Below, in pieces: positions 36,701 to 48,095 of a stretch of DNA of 64,000 nt. The DNA is from Arthrobotrys musiformis (taxonomy: Eukaryota; Ascomycota; Orbiliomycetes; Orbiliales; Orbiliaceae): assembly GCA_036971715.1 (NCBI GenBank), contig JAVHJL010000001.1, forward strand, positions 4,030,001-4,094,000. Reading direction: 5' to 3'. Both the position numbers and the translations under genes were made by a program. Position 1 is the stretch's first letter; the number at the start of each line of letters is the position of its first letter. Under the pieces are notes generated by a model. The model saw nothing but the letters and a program-made list of their open reading frames with translations, did not search any database and was not told the origin of the DNA.

Positions 36701-37252
36701 GCAATGGCCAGCGACAGCGATCTAGCCGGCCTCCTCGCCGCCCCAGGCGGCTTAGGGTACGACAGCAGATCCGTCTCACGGGATGGGTACGATAGCAGAG
36801 GCCCCTCCCGCGATGGATGGGACGAGTATCAACAGCAACAGCAAGGTCCCGTATGGGGGTACGATCAATACCAGCAACCATCCCAATACCAACAGCCACC
36901 TCCCCAGCCAGGATACCAACAACCACCACATACCCAACCAGGTTATCAATCCCCCCAATACCAGCAGCCTGCACCAGGTCACCAATCCCCCCAATACCAA
37001 CAGCCCACCCAATCCCCACAATACCACCAACCCCCCCAACCACCGCACACCCAACCGGGTTATCAATCCCCCCAATACCAAATAAACTATAACCCCCAGC
37101 AACCACCCCATCAACCATCAATATCCCCTCCACCCCCGCAGCAAGCAACAGGAGCGTGGTCACCACACTACGACACACCCTCCCATCCCCAAAGCCCCGC
37201 CCCAGGACACCAAGGCGGCCCCTCAAACTACGAATCCTACAGAAAGGGCTAA
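33728..37252 (+). CDS. DUF221/CSC1-type (OSCA/TMEM63) membrane channel protein (1125 aa)
   Basis: Three exons: 33728-33828, 33907-34968 and 35038-37252 (3378 nt). TM1 lies at about residues 40-62 (SSIGISLGIFLLFCLL). The next helices are near LFAVLSVLAVIMIG and ILMSWVFPLVICGFIW; this is the RSN1_TM region. A large cytosolic segment follows (about 190-350; MVTDVPNQY, YGFVSFS), as in PHM7_cyt. Exon 3 holds the seven-helix DUF221 core (LPIIMRRIS, ISVFQVSRFWIMYLLQ-type helices, PIQPLVIPIACLYF). Members are calcium-permeable, osmotically or mechanically gated channels or lipid scramblases in plasma or internal membranes. The last 230 residues are a Gln/Pro/Tyr-rich tail of irregular QYQQP and QSPQYQ units (about 36830-37110). 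The tail bears no known domain. The paralogue (CSC1, RSN1 or PHM7) cannot be decided by eye. Confidence 0.9.
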
Positions 37253-37784
37253 CCATGACAACCACCAGTATAAGTATAAACCAAATTCCCACTATCCGGC
37301 GAACCGGCGTTCCATTTTCCATTTTCAAATCCACACGGTCAAATAATTGTAGTCCAGCCTTTATAGAGGTAACCATTCATGTACAAAAGTATTCATCATT
37401 AAGTCTAGAACCCAGGAGTAAAAAGGAGTTTATACGAATATTTCATCCATAATAGAAATTCTCACAGTTTCACATCAAATATAAGACCCATCTTTAAAAA
37501 AAAAAAATTCGTATTTCATCCAAAACGAAAAAAAAAAAGGCCGTTCATCTTAAAGAATGAAAAGGGGCTGCTACACTAAACTAACCCCCCTACAACCACA
37601 AGTATCCCAGCAAGTGATGCATGTCCCCCCACCAACGTTACAGTCGTTCATTCCTCATACTCCTCAAAAAAAAAGTCTAGTGAAAAAAAAACTACAAATC
37701 AACTTTTTTTTCCCCCGCTACCACACCTTGATTCTGTTAACAGGTGGAAGTAGGGACTGAAGAGAGAGATGCAGTGAAAGAAAT
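37253..37784. other. Convergent intergenic region
   Basis: This 532-bp gap lies between the 3' ends of the DUF221 gene (+) and fba1 (-). It contains several A-runs of 7-9 (near 37496, 37530 and 37670-37690) and a T-run near 37703. No gene seen. Confidence 0.5.
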
Positions 37785-39237
37785 CTACAACTGCCCAGCA
37801 GTGTTGAAATCAACCAGACCCTCCTGGACTCTAGCCGACATGGTCTTCTCGCCCTCACGGACCCAGACACGGGGGTCGAAGTACTTCTTGTTCGGCTTGT
37901 CGTCGCCTATTACTCCAGATTAGTCCCAATTCAATAAATTTTACAATATATATAAGGAAAGAAAAGACGTACCATCTGGATTGCCGACTTGTGTCTTAAT
38001 ATAATCCTGCTTCTTCAAGACATAGTCTCGGATACCGGTCAAATAAGCCCACTGCAAATCAGTGTCCAAGTTAACCTTGACGACACCATAGCTGATGGCT
38101 TCCGAGAATTCCTGCTTGGTGGATCCGGAACCTCCGTGGAAGACCAAGAACAATGGCTTGTCGTCCGGGGAGCTGATCTTTTCCTTGGTGTATGCCTGGT
38201 GCTTGGAGAGGAGCTCTGGGTGGAGCTTGACGTTTCCTGGCTTGTAGACTCCGTGGACGTTGCCGAAGGCGGCGGCGATGGAGAAGTATGGGGAGATGGG
38301 GCTGAGGGCGGCGTAGACGTTGTAGATGTCTTCGGGCTGGGTGTAGAGGGAGGCGTTGTCGACGTCTTCGTTGTTGACACCGTCTTCCTCGCCGCCGGTG
38401 ATGCCGATTTCCTACATTTTATTATTAATATCAATTATATTGTATATTATTATTAAAAAGATGATTGAGAGGGCATACCATCTCGAGCCACTGCTTCAAT
38501 GGAGCGGCACGCTTGAGGTACTTGGCGGTGGTGGCGATGTTCTGGTCATGGGGCTCCTCGGAGAGATCGATCATGTGGGAGGAGAAGAGGGGTTCACCGT
38601 GTTCCTTGAAGTACGCCTCGTCGGCATCGAGCATACCGTCGAGCCATGGAAGGAGCTTCTTGGCACAGTGGTCGGTGTGGAGGACGACTGGGATGCCGTA
38701 TGCCGGGGCGATGGCGCGGATGTAGTGGGCGGCGGCGATGGCGCCCTGGATGGAGGCGTACTGGTTGACGGGCTCGGTGTTGGAGACGCCCTATATTCCT
38801 CCATTAATACCGCTCATTCATTTATTCATTCCAAGTATATTGATGAATAGAAGGGGGGAAATACCTTTCCGGCAAAGTAGGCGGCACCACCCTGGGAGGT
38901 CTGGAGGATGATTGGGGACTTCTTGTCGCGGGCAGCTTCTAGAGCGGCGACGACGGTGGAGGAGGAGGTGACGTTCTGCAGCACCACCACCATTCACTTA
39001 GTCTCCCATCGTCTTTACATCTCAACAAACCTCAATCGATTGGTAGAAGAACTTACGATGGCCGGGATGGCGTATCTGTTCTCCCTGGCGTGGGTGAAGA
39101 GCTGCAGACGACACGTTAGCGGTGATGCATACTTATATAGTGGGGGCGGGGTAGTTTTGGAGGGGAATACATACAGCGAGGACATCGTCACCGGTGATGA
39201 CACCGGTCTTGCGAGTGAGGACGTCTTGAGCACCCAT
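37785..39237 (-). CDS. fba1: Fructose-bisphosphate aldolase, class II (363 aa)
   Basis: Six exons: 39237-39175, 39101-39057, 38975-38865, 38790-38479, 38411-37973 and 37906-37785 (1092 nt). The enzyme cleaves fructose-1,6-bisphosphate to glyceraldehyde-3-phosphate and dihydroxyacetone phosphate in glycolysis. Class II zinc signatures are clear: YGIPVVLHTDHCAKK (catalytic Asp and first His ligand), EIGITGGEEDG, FGNVHGVYKPGNVKL (His ligand), FHGGSGS and VKVNLDTDLQWAY. The N-terminal MGAQDVLTRKTGVITGDDV and the length match fungal enzymes. The exons encoding the N-terminus are short (63, 45 and 111 nt), a common arrangement for highly expressed fungal glycolytic genes. Upstream sequence to 39400 is likely the promoter. 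Confidence 0.96.
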
Positions 39238-40659
39238 TTTGGCTATTATCTGTTCAAAGAGTGGTGGATTGATTGATTGGAGCTGTGGATTGAGGTTGTG
39301 GCTGTCAGCGATGAAGTTATAATATTAATATCCTGTGGGGTAGTTTTGGTGATGCAATGCGATGCCGATGGGAGGAGAAGAGAAGAGAACAAATCAAACA
39401 GATTTATATAATCTGTGCAACAGAGAGCCAAAATACAACAAGATATTCCTTCAGATATGCAACGATATGATAATTATAATAATTATAATTCCGAGGCTCT
39501 CGCGCATCGGCCGGAAGCCCAGCACTTGGGGAACAGAATATGGCGCAGGACGGGGGACCCTCCCTTCCTCCTTCCTCGCCCTCAATTGCCCCGCATGTCC
39601 GCCCGCGGCCCATTCTCTTCTCCTCTCTCCAGCTTCGGCCCGGGTCCGGGGCCAATAAACACTCAAGCTAACTTGGTAGAGGTGGACTCACCTGCGGGAT
39701 TATGTATATTATATTATGATTATTGGGATGCCGTGGATTGGATTGAATTCAAGTCAATTGTTAGAAAGAAGAGAGGGAGGGGCCCCCGCTTTATATAAAC
39801 ATGAAGGCACGAATATGAGGCCACCCCGCCATGAGCCGAGTCGACTGCATCAGGCTCCGGTCGGTCTGTTTGATCTGTTTCGGTCGGCTAGCTACGTCAA
39901 TTCCTTAGCTAAGTGGCCCCCAACCAGTATCAACATAGGATTCCTGGGTGGAAGGAATGTGCGTGTGTGTGTGTGTAAGGCTAAACGGCGATATCCTCAC
40001 TGGTGGGATCACTATTCCCTTCTTTGCTTCTTCCTCTTCTCCCCCAATATTGATACCATACTATACAATTGTAGAGAGATGCATGGTGGAGGAGGAGGAG
40101 CACTCGGCAACCCGAAGAATTCTCGCGTCCTCGTTCTCGGCTGACCGGTCGAGTGAATTATCTCAAAATCCAACCCCTGTCCTGCGCTATCCGTTCGGCG
40201 GGGCTGGCTTTTTTTTTTTTTTTTTTTTTTTTTTTTTCCTTTTCCTTTTCTCATGCAGGCTCGGGCAGTGTGCGAGACCATTTTTTCTATTTAAAAAATA
40301 CATTATCGATTATTTATTGATACGTGCATGTGTATTATGATTATATTACCGGGTTCGGATTTGGCTCGTGGCATGATACATGATATTCCGTCTTTTTAGT
40401 AGCTAGAGGGAAGGGACGGGAGGACCCTCGATCCGGCCGGATTATATCATTGCATTCCGATATGCCATGCCATGCGTATGCCCACGTTGCTGATATCGAT
40501 ATATATATAAAAATATATCCGAGCATCATGTGATAGTGCATTCCCATACACTCGATTTTATATGTGGATATGTATGGTGTAAAATATGTACTTGCTTTCG
40601 TATGTACAGTCCATTGACGCCTCTACCGGCTATACCAATGGTTGATATCAATATTAAAT
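39238..40659. other. Promoter side of fba1 and flank of mrpl50
   Basis: About 1.4 kb. It contains a GT microsatellite near 39961-39976, an uninterrupted run of 29 T at 40209-40237 and AT-rich sequence to the mrpl50 stop. The strong CT-rich block near 39550-39650 lies on the fba1 promoter side. No gene seen. Confidence 0.5.
40209..40237 (+). repeat. Homopolymer run of 29 T
   Basis: Uninterrupted T tract, followed by CCTTTTCCTTTTC. The exact length may reflect assembly limits. Confidence 0.9.
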
Positions 40660-41859
40660 CTATAACTCCGCCCTCTGCTCCCCGAACAAATCCCCCTTGA
40701 ACGACCGTGGCGGCGGGGCCTGCTTCACAGTTTCTTCTTCTTCCTCTCCCTCCTCTCTCACGACAGTAATAGTTCTTCTAACAACCTCATCAACCCCTCT
40801 AAACCCAATCACAACCTCGTACTCTCCCAACTCCTTCACCCTAACACCCTGCCCGCTCCCATCCCCTGTCGCTAGCAGATTGATATTCTCAGCCGATACA
40901 ACAACGCGGTTCGCGTCTTTTAGTGCTGATGCTGAGGAGATGAGTTTTATGGCGTTGGAGACGTCGGTTGCTGTGACTGAGCCGTGCAGGGAGGTTGTGT
41001 CCGGCGCTATTGTTGAGCGGTAGAAGCGGATTGTGGACGGCAGGATCGTGGATAGGATCTTGATCGATTCCGTGGGCTTTTTTATATCAGTTAGTTTTGT
41101 TCAACCATATATATAAATATATATAGATAGATATAAAAGATGGTAGAGGGAAGAGGGGAGGACGGATATCAGTAGGAACAATTGGAGTAGTAAATAGTAA
41201 ATTTTGAGTATAAATCCACATATCGTTGTTCGGATAAGCGTATTTTCAAAATCTTCATCATATGAACCGTCCTTCCCCTATAATCACATAGTGTAATAGC
41301 AATAAGGGAATAGAGACATACCGTCAGAAGCTGGTCTTTTACGACACCATCCCAGACATCGCCCGTCTCCTCCACCTTTTCGACGAGGGGCTTGTAACCG
41401 GGATCACGTTCTACGATTGTGTGTTTTCCCAATGCCTTCTCTTTTTCGAGAGTTAGGTACTCGGCCTCGCCGCGTTGGTACCAGATCGTGCGCATACGCC
41501 CGGGGGCTACGATCATTATCGATCCTACACAGCATTAGCATCGATGCATCCATGCGTGCAATATATATAGATATCTATATAGATAGATATCAATTGGGAG
41601 GGAGGAATATACCCTTTGGTCCATATCTCGGAATATCCTTCAAAAACCTGACTTTAATCCCCGCCGCCTTCTTAACCAGCTTCTTCTTCCCGCGGACGAA
41701 GGTCGTGGGACCGGGTGTTCGGAGCGACAGCAGGCATGACGAACATATCGATATACCACTGCTACCACCACTGCCGTATAACGAAGCCAGCGACGTCGGT
41801 TTGAGAAAACTCGCCCGGGCGGCGCCGAGGAGGGTGGAGGTGAATTGTGGGAGGGACAT
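40660..41859 (-). CDS. mrpl50: Mitochondrial large-subunit ribosomal protein bL9m (288 aa)
   Basis: Three exons: 41859-41613, 41524-41322 and 41076-40660 (867 nt). After a basic, hydroxylated presequence (MSLPQFTSTLLGAARASFLK), residues about 68-118 match the L9 N-terminal RNA-binding domain: IKVRFLKDIPRYGPKG, then SIMIVAPGRMRTIWYQRGEA and YLT. The C-terminal half (ESIKILSTILPSTIRFYRS, TATDVSNAIK, GVRVKELGEYEVVIGF) resembles the L9 C-terminal domain. It should act in the mitochondrial ribosome (yeast Mrpl50). An in-frame upstream ATG at 41949 exists, but MSLPQ gives a normal targeting peptide. It is divergent from the oligoribonuclease gene, with 133 bp between start codons. Confidence 0.9.
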
Positions 41860-41992
41860 TACATTTGTGGATTGACAGTCCGGGTGGGTGAATTTATAGT
41901 TGTTGTTCCGAGGTGAAATTTTTTGAATTGGGGGAAATTGACGAATCACACGCTGTCAACGCAGTTTTTTTTGGACCAGACTCGGTTTGGAG
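41860..41992. promoter_or_regulatory. 133-bp bidirectional promoter region (mrpl50/rex2)
   Basis: Start codons of two divergent genes for mitochondrial proteins lie only 133 bp apart, so their promoters must overlap. I see no clear TATA box. The centre holds a T-run at 41965-41972 and a GTTGTTGTTCCG segment. Shared regulation is inferred from the arrangement. Confidence 0.55.
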
Positions 41993-42888
41993 ATGTTCCC
42001 GCGTGCTGGGATTTTTATGAGATGTGGGGTTGTATTGGCGGGGAAGCATCACCAACAGTATAAAACTTCAATTGGGTCGAAGAATTTGAAGAGGGTATCG
42101 GGCGCTTTTGGCAGGATGGAGGGTACTTCGACTTCTAAGGCTGCCTCTGCCGCTACTCCTACTGCTACGGCCGCTACGACCGCTGCTACAGTGGATACGA
42201 TATCGGCGGCGACGCAGAATGTCAGCATATCGTTGAAATCCTCGAATCCGCTGGTGTGGATCGATTGCGAGGTATGCTTTCCATTCTTCTATCTTTACAG
42301 GTACTTATAGTTATATATAAGAAGGAAAGAAGGGCTAATAGGGTATGATATATATAGATGACCGGCCTGACCCCCCCGCGCGACAAACTGCTGCAGATAG
42401 CCTGCTTCATCACCGACTCCCAACTAAACCTCCTCGACACCACCGGCTTCGAAGTCGTCATCTCCCGTCCTTCCTCTCTTCTCTCCCAAATGGACGAATG
42501 GTGCACGACAACCCACACGAACACGGGCCTCATCCCGCGGGTCCTCTCCTCGAAAACCACCGTCTCCGAAGCATCAACTAGTTTATTGGAATACATCAAA
42601 AAATACGTCCCCGAACCTAAGAAAGCGATCTTGTGCGGGAATAGTATTCATTTCGACAAGTTGTTTTTGAGTATTGAGATGCCGGAGGTAGTGGACTGGT
42701 TGAGTTATCGGGTTGGCGATGTTAGTAGTGTTAAGGAGTTTGCGAGGCGATGGTGTGCGGAGGAGGTTTTGGAGTGTTTACCCGCGAAGAAGTATACGCA
42801 TGAGGCAAAGCAGGATATTTTGGAGAGTATTGAGGAGGCGAGGTATTATAGACGGGTTCTGTTCCAGGGGGCGAAGTATGAGAGATGA
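41993..42888 (+). CDS. rex2: Oligoribonuclease, mitochondrial (REX2-type, 269 aa)
   Basis: Two exons: 41993-42271 and 42358-42888. The intron splits the first catalytic motif, WIDCE then MTGL, of the DEDD 3'-5' exonuclease family. The rest of the DEDDh set is present: the Asp in NSIHFDKLFL, and YTHEAKQDI with His and Asp five residues apart. LLQIACFITDSQLNLLDTTG and YRVGDVSSVKEFARRW match oligoribonucleases. The enzyme degrades 2-5 nt RNA fragments to mononucleotides. The N-terminus (MFPRAGIFMRCGVVLAGKHH) and a following Ala/Thr-rich linker suggest mitochondrial import. The ATG at 41993 was chosen because it gives this presequence; MEGTST at 42116 is an alternative start for a cytosolic form. 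Confidence 0.92.
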
Positions 42889-42984
42889 TTTTACTGTTTT
42901 GACTATATTCTAGGTTGGTTTTGTTCGTGGCGGCATTAATTTGTTAGATACCCTTTGAATTACATTATACATCTGTAAGAAAGC

Positions 42985-44214
42985 TTATGTCTTCGGATCC
43001 TTCTTCTTGAAGAAGGAGGTCATCTTCATCATCCCCGACGTATCCACCTTTGCCAGCTTTTTAACCGCAGTGCTCGTCTTCGCGTCTTCTTCCTTCTTTT
43101 TTCGTTTTTTCTCCCGCTCGATTTCTTCTTTGCTCGTGCCCCCGCCGGCTTCTAGATCCTCCAGCGTCCGCTTGGAATGCGACATCGAAAAGTCTAATGC
43201 TGCGTTCGCGGCCGCGCGGAGGGATTTTAGTTCCTCAATGTACTTCTCCAGCGGCTCCTGTGGATGTAATATATCCAACCTCCCCGACAGACAAGAGTAT
43301 ATCTCCCGCGGCAGGTAGTTCTGGAAGAACTGTAAAGAGTGGGATAGTTGGCATAGATACTGTATCTCCTCGGGAGGAAGTAGGTCTTCCGGTATCACCT
43401 CTTCAGCTTCCATGGGTGTATCCGCATCCTGAAGGTTTAATTTCGAAGCCTCCCTTCGTAGTTGGGAGTCTGGATTGGTATCCGGCTGGTCTTCGTCTTC
43501 TTCTTCGATGTTGGCGTCGTTTATTACGCCTCCGGCGGGTTTGGTTTCCACCCGTCGTTTCCAGGTCGACTGTGTTCCAATCGGCTTTGAGAGTTTTTTT
43601 GAGATGTGTTTTGTCAAGCTAGTCGGCAGGGACTTTGCGACGGCTTCGACGCGGGAGATGAGGAGTTGATATAATTTATCCTGATTCAGTCTGAACATCT
43701 CCTCATCACCCGCCGAAACGGTGTCGCAGATACTTAGTAGACGGGACTGGAGTATTTTCGACGCTTGGGGGGTTATATTCAATATCCTCGACCACTTATT
43801 GGACTCCGGATGGGATTCGAGTAGATCGTCGAAGGAGAGGAAGTTCCGCGAAGACGTCTTTGAGGATACATGCGGGAGGAGGAGGTAGAGTGGGTCTATC
43901 GGCGTGGTGAGGAATATATGTGCATCTTTGATTACTTGCGACTTCTCCTCTTCTTCTTCTGATTCTGATTCCTTTTGGTCTGGGTCTGGGAGGGAGGGAG
44001 GTGGTGTATCTGGGGTTATGAGCCATGATCTGGGTGCATATGCCGGATTAGAGACTTTAAGGATTTCGTAGATGAATGGGGTGTTCGGTGTCGACGAGGG
44101 GGGTGTGGAGAGGAGGTATCGGGTTGGGAGATTGGTGCTTGGGTGGGTGAGGGTGAGGATTGTGGTTGTGTCTTTCGAGTCCGGGAGGATGAAGACCTTG
44201 GGATTGCCAGCCAT
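42985..44214 (-). CDS. rnh202: Ribonuclease H2 subunit B (409 aa)
   Basis: Single exon. The N-terminal triple-barrel region reads KVFILPDSKD, ILTLTHPSTNLPTRYLL, FIYEILKV and PRSWLI. It continues with DAHIFLTTPIDPLYLLLP and FDDLLE, the wording of RNase H2 subunit B. A helical region (LCQLSHSLQFFQNYLPREIYSCL) and a basic tail ending MMKMTSFFKKKDPKT follow. That tail resembles a PCNA-interacting (PIP-like) motif (MTSFF). The subunit is structural. It holds the trimer that removes ribonucleotides from DNA and RNA of RNA:DNA hybrids in the nucleus. The start at 44214 (MAGNPKVF) was preferred over the upstream in-frame ATG at 44241. The gene ends 96 bp from the convergent rex2. Confidence 0.9.
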   Translation of the reverse strand: MAGNPKVFILPDSKDTTTILTLTHPSTNLPTRYLLSTPPSSTPNTPFIYEILKVSNPAYAPRSWLITPDTPPPSLPDPDQKESESEEEEEKSQVIKDAHIFLTTPIDPLYLLLPHVSSKTSSRNFLSFDDLLESHPESNKWSRILNITPQASKILQSRLLSICDTVSAGDEEMFRLNQDKLYQLLISRVEAVAKSLPTSLTKHISKKLSKPIGTQSTWKRRVETKPAGGVINDANIEEEDEDQPDTNPDSQLRREASKLNLQDADTPMEAEEVIPEDLLPPEEIQYLCQLSHSLQFFQNYLPREIYSCLSGRLDILHPQEPLEKYIEELKSLRAAANAALDFSMSHSKRTLEDLEAGGGTSKEEIEREKKRKKKEEDAKTSTAVKKLAKVDTSGMMKMTSFFKKKDPKT

Positions 44215-45000
44215 TGTTACTATATCCCACTTCCTCTGCAAGCAAGTATGTACTGTATAAGTAGTTATAGCACAATTGGCCGGGGATTCGGTATGAAGCT
44301 GGTGGTTTTATACTGGCGATGCCGGGAAGTGTGGTATTTTTGGGGGGTGTCGAGGAGTTTTGGGTTTCGGTGAGGTTGACGCGTTGTGCTACCGGCCGCC
44401 CAATTCGGATTAATGTTGTCGCGCAGTCGAGTCGCACAGGCAGAAAGGAGTTTCTTCCTCTTCCTCTTCTCCCACTTCATCTTCGACATCAACATCAACA
44501 TCAACATCACCACTATCTCTACCTCATCATCACCACCGTCGGTACATATCACGGCCGCTGCATACTGTTATCCACATATACAATCTCATTACGGCTCTGC
44601 ATACATACACACTCATACCAATCGAAGCTTGAAAAAAACGTGCTCACGCGCCAAAGGAATAACTGTGGAATTTCACACTGCTGCCGGTGTATCACACCGG
44701 AACCCACACGCATACGCACATACATCATCCTCCCACCGTTTCAATACTCTACAACTCTCTACAATACCCTATAATACTCTACGATACCTTATACAAATTG
44801 CTGGGAATTTGCATGCAGATTCGCCGTAATATCGATATACCTGCTTTGGGAACTGGAACATATTTTATACATTCTCGGATTCCGTTGCGACTCTCGGGCT
44901 AATAAATACTTCTTGCCCCGCTTCGACTTGAGGAGGAGGGAATTGGATCGTCGACGGATGACTTGATCTTTCAGATCCTATCACTATACAAACCGCCGCC
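44215..45000. other. Divergent promoter region, rnh202/mcm10
   Basis: A 786-bp gap between two divergent DNA-replication/genome-maintenance genes. It contains a repetitive ACATCA/CATCAA stretch (44479-44510) and a run of ACTCTACAA/ATACTCTAC units (44745-44790). Open frames here are compositional. No MCB box (ACGCGT) seen. Confidence 0.5.
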
Positions 45001-47654
45001 ATGGCTAGCAATAATGGTACCCCTCACCCATTCTCCTCTGACTACAGTGGTATATACTAACGATGAGAGAAGATGCAATCGCCCAATGGCCCCCGGCATC
45101 CCCCAAGGACGTCCTCCGCCTCACCCCCAAAAAGCCCCTCACAAACCCAATCCACTCCTCCCCGCTCCGTCGCACAACCGCTGTCTCCCCATCCCCACGA
45201 TCCCGCCGTCCCCTCCGGCCAACCACCGAAGAAGAGGAAGAAGACAGCGATGCCACAACCTCAGACGAAGACGAAGAAGCCCTTCAGCTCCAACTAAAAG
45301 CCATAGAAATGAAATTAAAACTAAAACGCCTCCAAAAGGATAAGAAACGAAAAGCCCTCGCAGCCGCAAAATCCGATTCGAATCCACAACCAATCTCTTC
45401 CAATTCAGGGCGGGTGACACCCCCCCCTCCCTCACGACCTGCATTCGAACCAGATGTACAAGTCCCCGTTTCCCCGTCCCCGAGGAAGCGGAATATGGGA
45501 ATATCGGATACGAATCCGCCGCAGTCGCCGTCGAGGATCTTGTTGGGAATAGATAAAGGATTAAGAGCGAGGGATATTTCGTTGAAACGCGCACCGGGGA
45601 TGACGAATTTAATAGCAGAACCGCCCCGGAAACCGCAGTTCACATCGAGTACCTCGAGTGCTCTGCACAATGTAACAAAGGACAATCCATTCGCACCAAA
45701 ATCAGGCAGATTGACAATCACCCCATCCGCGCCAGTGGAGCAGGTTAAGACATTCTCAGAGAGAATCGCGGAGCAGAGGGCGGGGATAACAGCGAAAGAG
45801 ACGAGAGCGAGGGAGAACGAAAAACTGAGGAGTAAAGGATGGGGCGTGGATTCCAATGAGACCGTCACAACATCATCTGCCGCTTCATCAGCTATAGGAA
45901 CGGATTCGAATACCCTAGTCCCCTCACGATCTTCATCGCTATCTTCACACCGTCCGTCGAGTTCTCAACAAAACACCGCCAGCCGTTTACAAACCTCCCG
46001 CTCGACCTCCACAGCATCCACAGCAGTCGCAACCGAACCTCCAAAACTGGTCGGCCCAAGCTCAATCAGCGGTCCATCGGACCCCACCTCGCAGGAACCC
46101 TCGGACCTGGGCTCAGGCTTCGACTCCTTCTCCACCCTCCACCTGTCCCGCCGTACAATCCCCCACACAACTCTCTCCCGCCACCTCCAAGAAAAAGAAC
46201 TCTTCCAACTCCCCCGCCTCCTAAAAACCGTACACTCCCCCGAATACGACCCCCCCGATGTTCCAGGCGATTGGGTCGTCTTCGGGATCGTATCATCAAA
46301 ATCCGAACCTAGAGATGTAGCCCGCGAAGGAGGCGGAAAGTACATCGTAATGCAACTAACCGACCTAAAATGGGAAATCGACCTCTTCTTCTTCGGCTCA
46401 ACGTTCCAAAAATACTACCGTATCCCCGTTGGCACCGTCCTCGCCATATTAAACCCCAATATAATGAAGCCCCGAAACCAGGATAGTGGGAAATTCTCCC
46501 TCACATTATCGGATAGCAATGATGACGCAACGAGTATTTTGGAAATCGGCCATTCGAGGGATTTAGCCGGCTGCAAAGCGAGAAAAAGAGACGGGAAGGA
46601 ATGCGGAACATGGGTTGATAAACGGAGAACGGAGTACTGCGATTTCCACGTCGAACAAACCGTCGCAAAGAATAGAGCGGGAAGGATGGAGTTGAGTACT
46701 ATGGGCAAACTATACTCTCCGCCGAAAAAGGGGGCGATGAGGCCGAAGAGGAATTGGTTGAGGGGGGGCAAACAGGAGGAGGATGGATTGTTACCTGTTA
46801 ATGCTGGGGTGGTGCCGGATTTACCGGTTAGAGCTGGGGGGGGTGGGGGGAATGTATACGTCTCCGCTGGCTTCTCGACGGCAAGGTTAATCGATGGCGG
46901 CGAGAAAACGGGGGATTTGAATTGGAGAAGGGAGAAGGAGGAACGCGTTAAACGGGTTCTAGCAAGGAGGGAGAAGGAAAGGGAGGTTACGAAGGGACTT
47001 TTGGCAGTGGGGAATAGTAACACGGGTATGGAATACCTCAAAGCCAACCTCGAAGACGAAGGAAAAGTTGTTACGGGTGGGCAAAGAGCTATGGAGAACG
47101 CGGGTAAGAGTATAGGAAAGGGGCAGACGGTGCAGGAGGTTAGAAGCAAAGCACTGGAAGAGTTCAGAAAGGGAATGATGGCGGTGAAGGCCTCTGACGT
47201 ATCTTTGTCACCCGTGAAAAGTAAACGAAAGGCCGCGGATAGGAAAAGCGGATCACCGGATCCCGGGCCTGGAAAAACAGCAACGGATGACGAAAGGGCT
47301 GTTAAGAGGACTAGAAAGTTCGATGAAGGACCCGTGGGGTGGGCGCAGAGGGATGTGAAGAAACATTTAGAGCGGAATGTGGCCTTGACACCCGCTGGTG
47401 GATTACGGCAGACGCAGCTTGGGTTCGGGAGGGCGAAGAGTAGGAGTAAGAGTAGGAGTCCGAGTAAGAGCCCGCCGAGGGTGGTGGAGGTGCACGAACG
47501 AGAGGCGTCGCCGACAAAGAGTAATATGAGGAGTGTGGGGTTGGGAGTTGGAAGGCCTAGGAGGGATTCTAAAACTGTCACTTTTGCGCCGACACCTGAT
47601 AAAGGTGCTGCGGATGATGATAGCGACGATGATCTTGAGATTTTGGGGATGTAA
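45001..47654 (+). CDS. mcm10: Mcm10 DNA replication factor (about 866 aa)
   Basis: Two-exon model: 45001-45016 and 45070-47654. The 53-nt intron (GTACCC...ACTAAC...GAG) gives MASNNEDAIAQWPP. The simpler alternative is a single exon from the ATG at 45063 (863 aa). The conserved core at about residues 395-545 has the OB-fold (DVPGDWVVFGIVSSKSEP, KWEIDLFFFGSTFQKYY, IPVGTVLAILNPNIMKP) and a CCCH zinc finger (GCKARKRDGKECG, then TEYCDFH). It is followed by the basic motif SPPKKGAMRPKRNW. The N-terminus is disordered and rich in Ser and Pro. The C-terminus has a Lys/Arg/Ser tract (KSRSKSRSPSKSPP) and an acidic end. Mcm10 binds the CMG helicase and DNA polymerase alpha and helps activate origins. 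Confidence 0.93.
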
Positions 47655-48095
47655 AAGGAGGGGTTTCTTTAGATCGTTGGTAGGAGTATTATTATCATTC
47701 TTATTGTCCTTTTGGAGCGACTATTGGGGTTTATCCTTTGAATGGGGCGTTTTCAGCAGTTCTTTTTCTTTTGTTTTTCTTTTCTGTTCGAAGTACTTCC
47801 CACGGGTATGACGAGACTTTATGAACCAGCAGGTAGCGGTTGTATTGTTGGGCTTGGTTTTTACTTTTTAGCTAGATTCATAGCGGCCGTTTAGGTGAAA
47901 TGACAAAAAGTATCGTGGTTTTATTTCCATTATATCGTTCCTAATCGTACATACATGTATACCTCTCGTTAAAATCATAAAACTCGCAGTGGCTTGATAT
48001 AAATGTAATCCGGATATCTACTTCCAATACGCTGGCCATTACATGATCTAACTATATATACCTTACCTTCTGATATTATCAAATGAAAAAATGGT
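47655..48095. other. Convergent intergenic region
   Basis: A 441-bp T-rich gap between the 3' ends of mcm10 (+) and the TOK channel gene (-). No gene seen. Confidence 0.5.

Noticed and set aside
36438..37376. 312-codon minus-strand frame opposite the DUF221 gene tail
   Set aside because: It mirrors the Gln/Pro-rich repeat region; its low-complexity Gly/Val/Ile-rich translation is a shadow of that composition.
46415..47581. 388-codon minus-strand frame opposite mcm10
   Set aside because: Lies wholly antisense to conserved Mcm10 coding sequence and has Leu/Pro/Ser-rich content without motifs.
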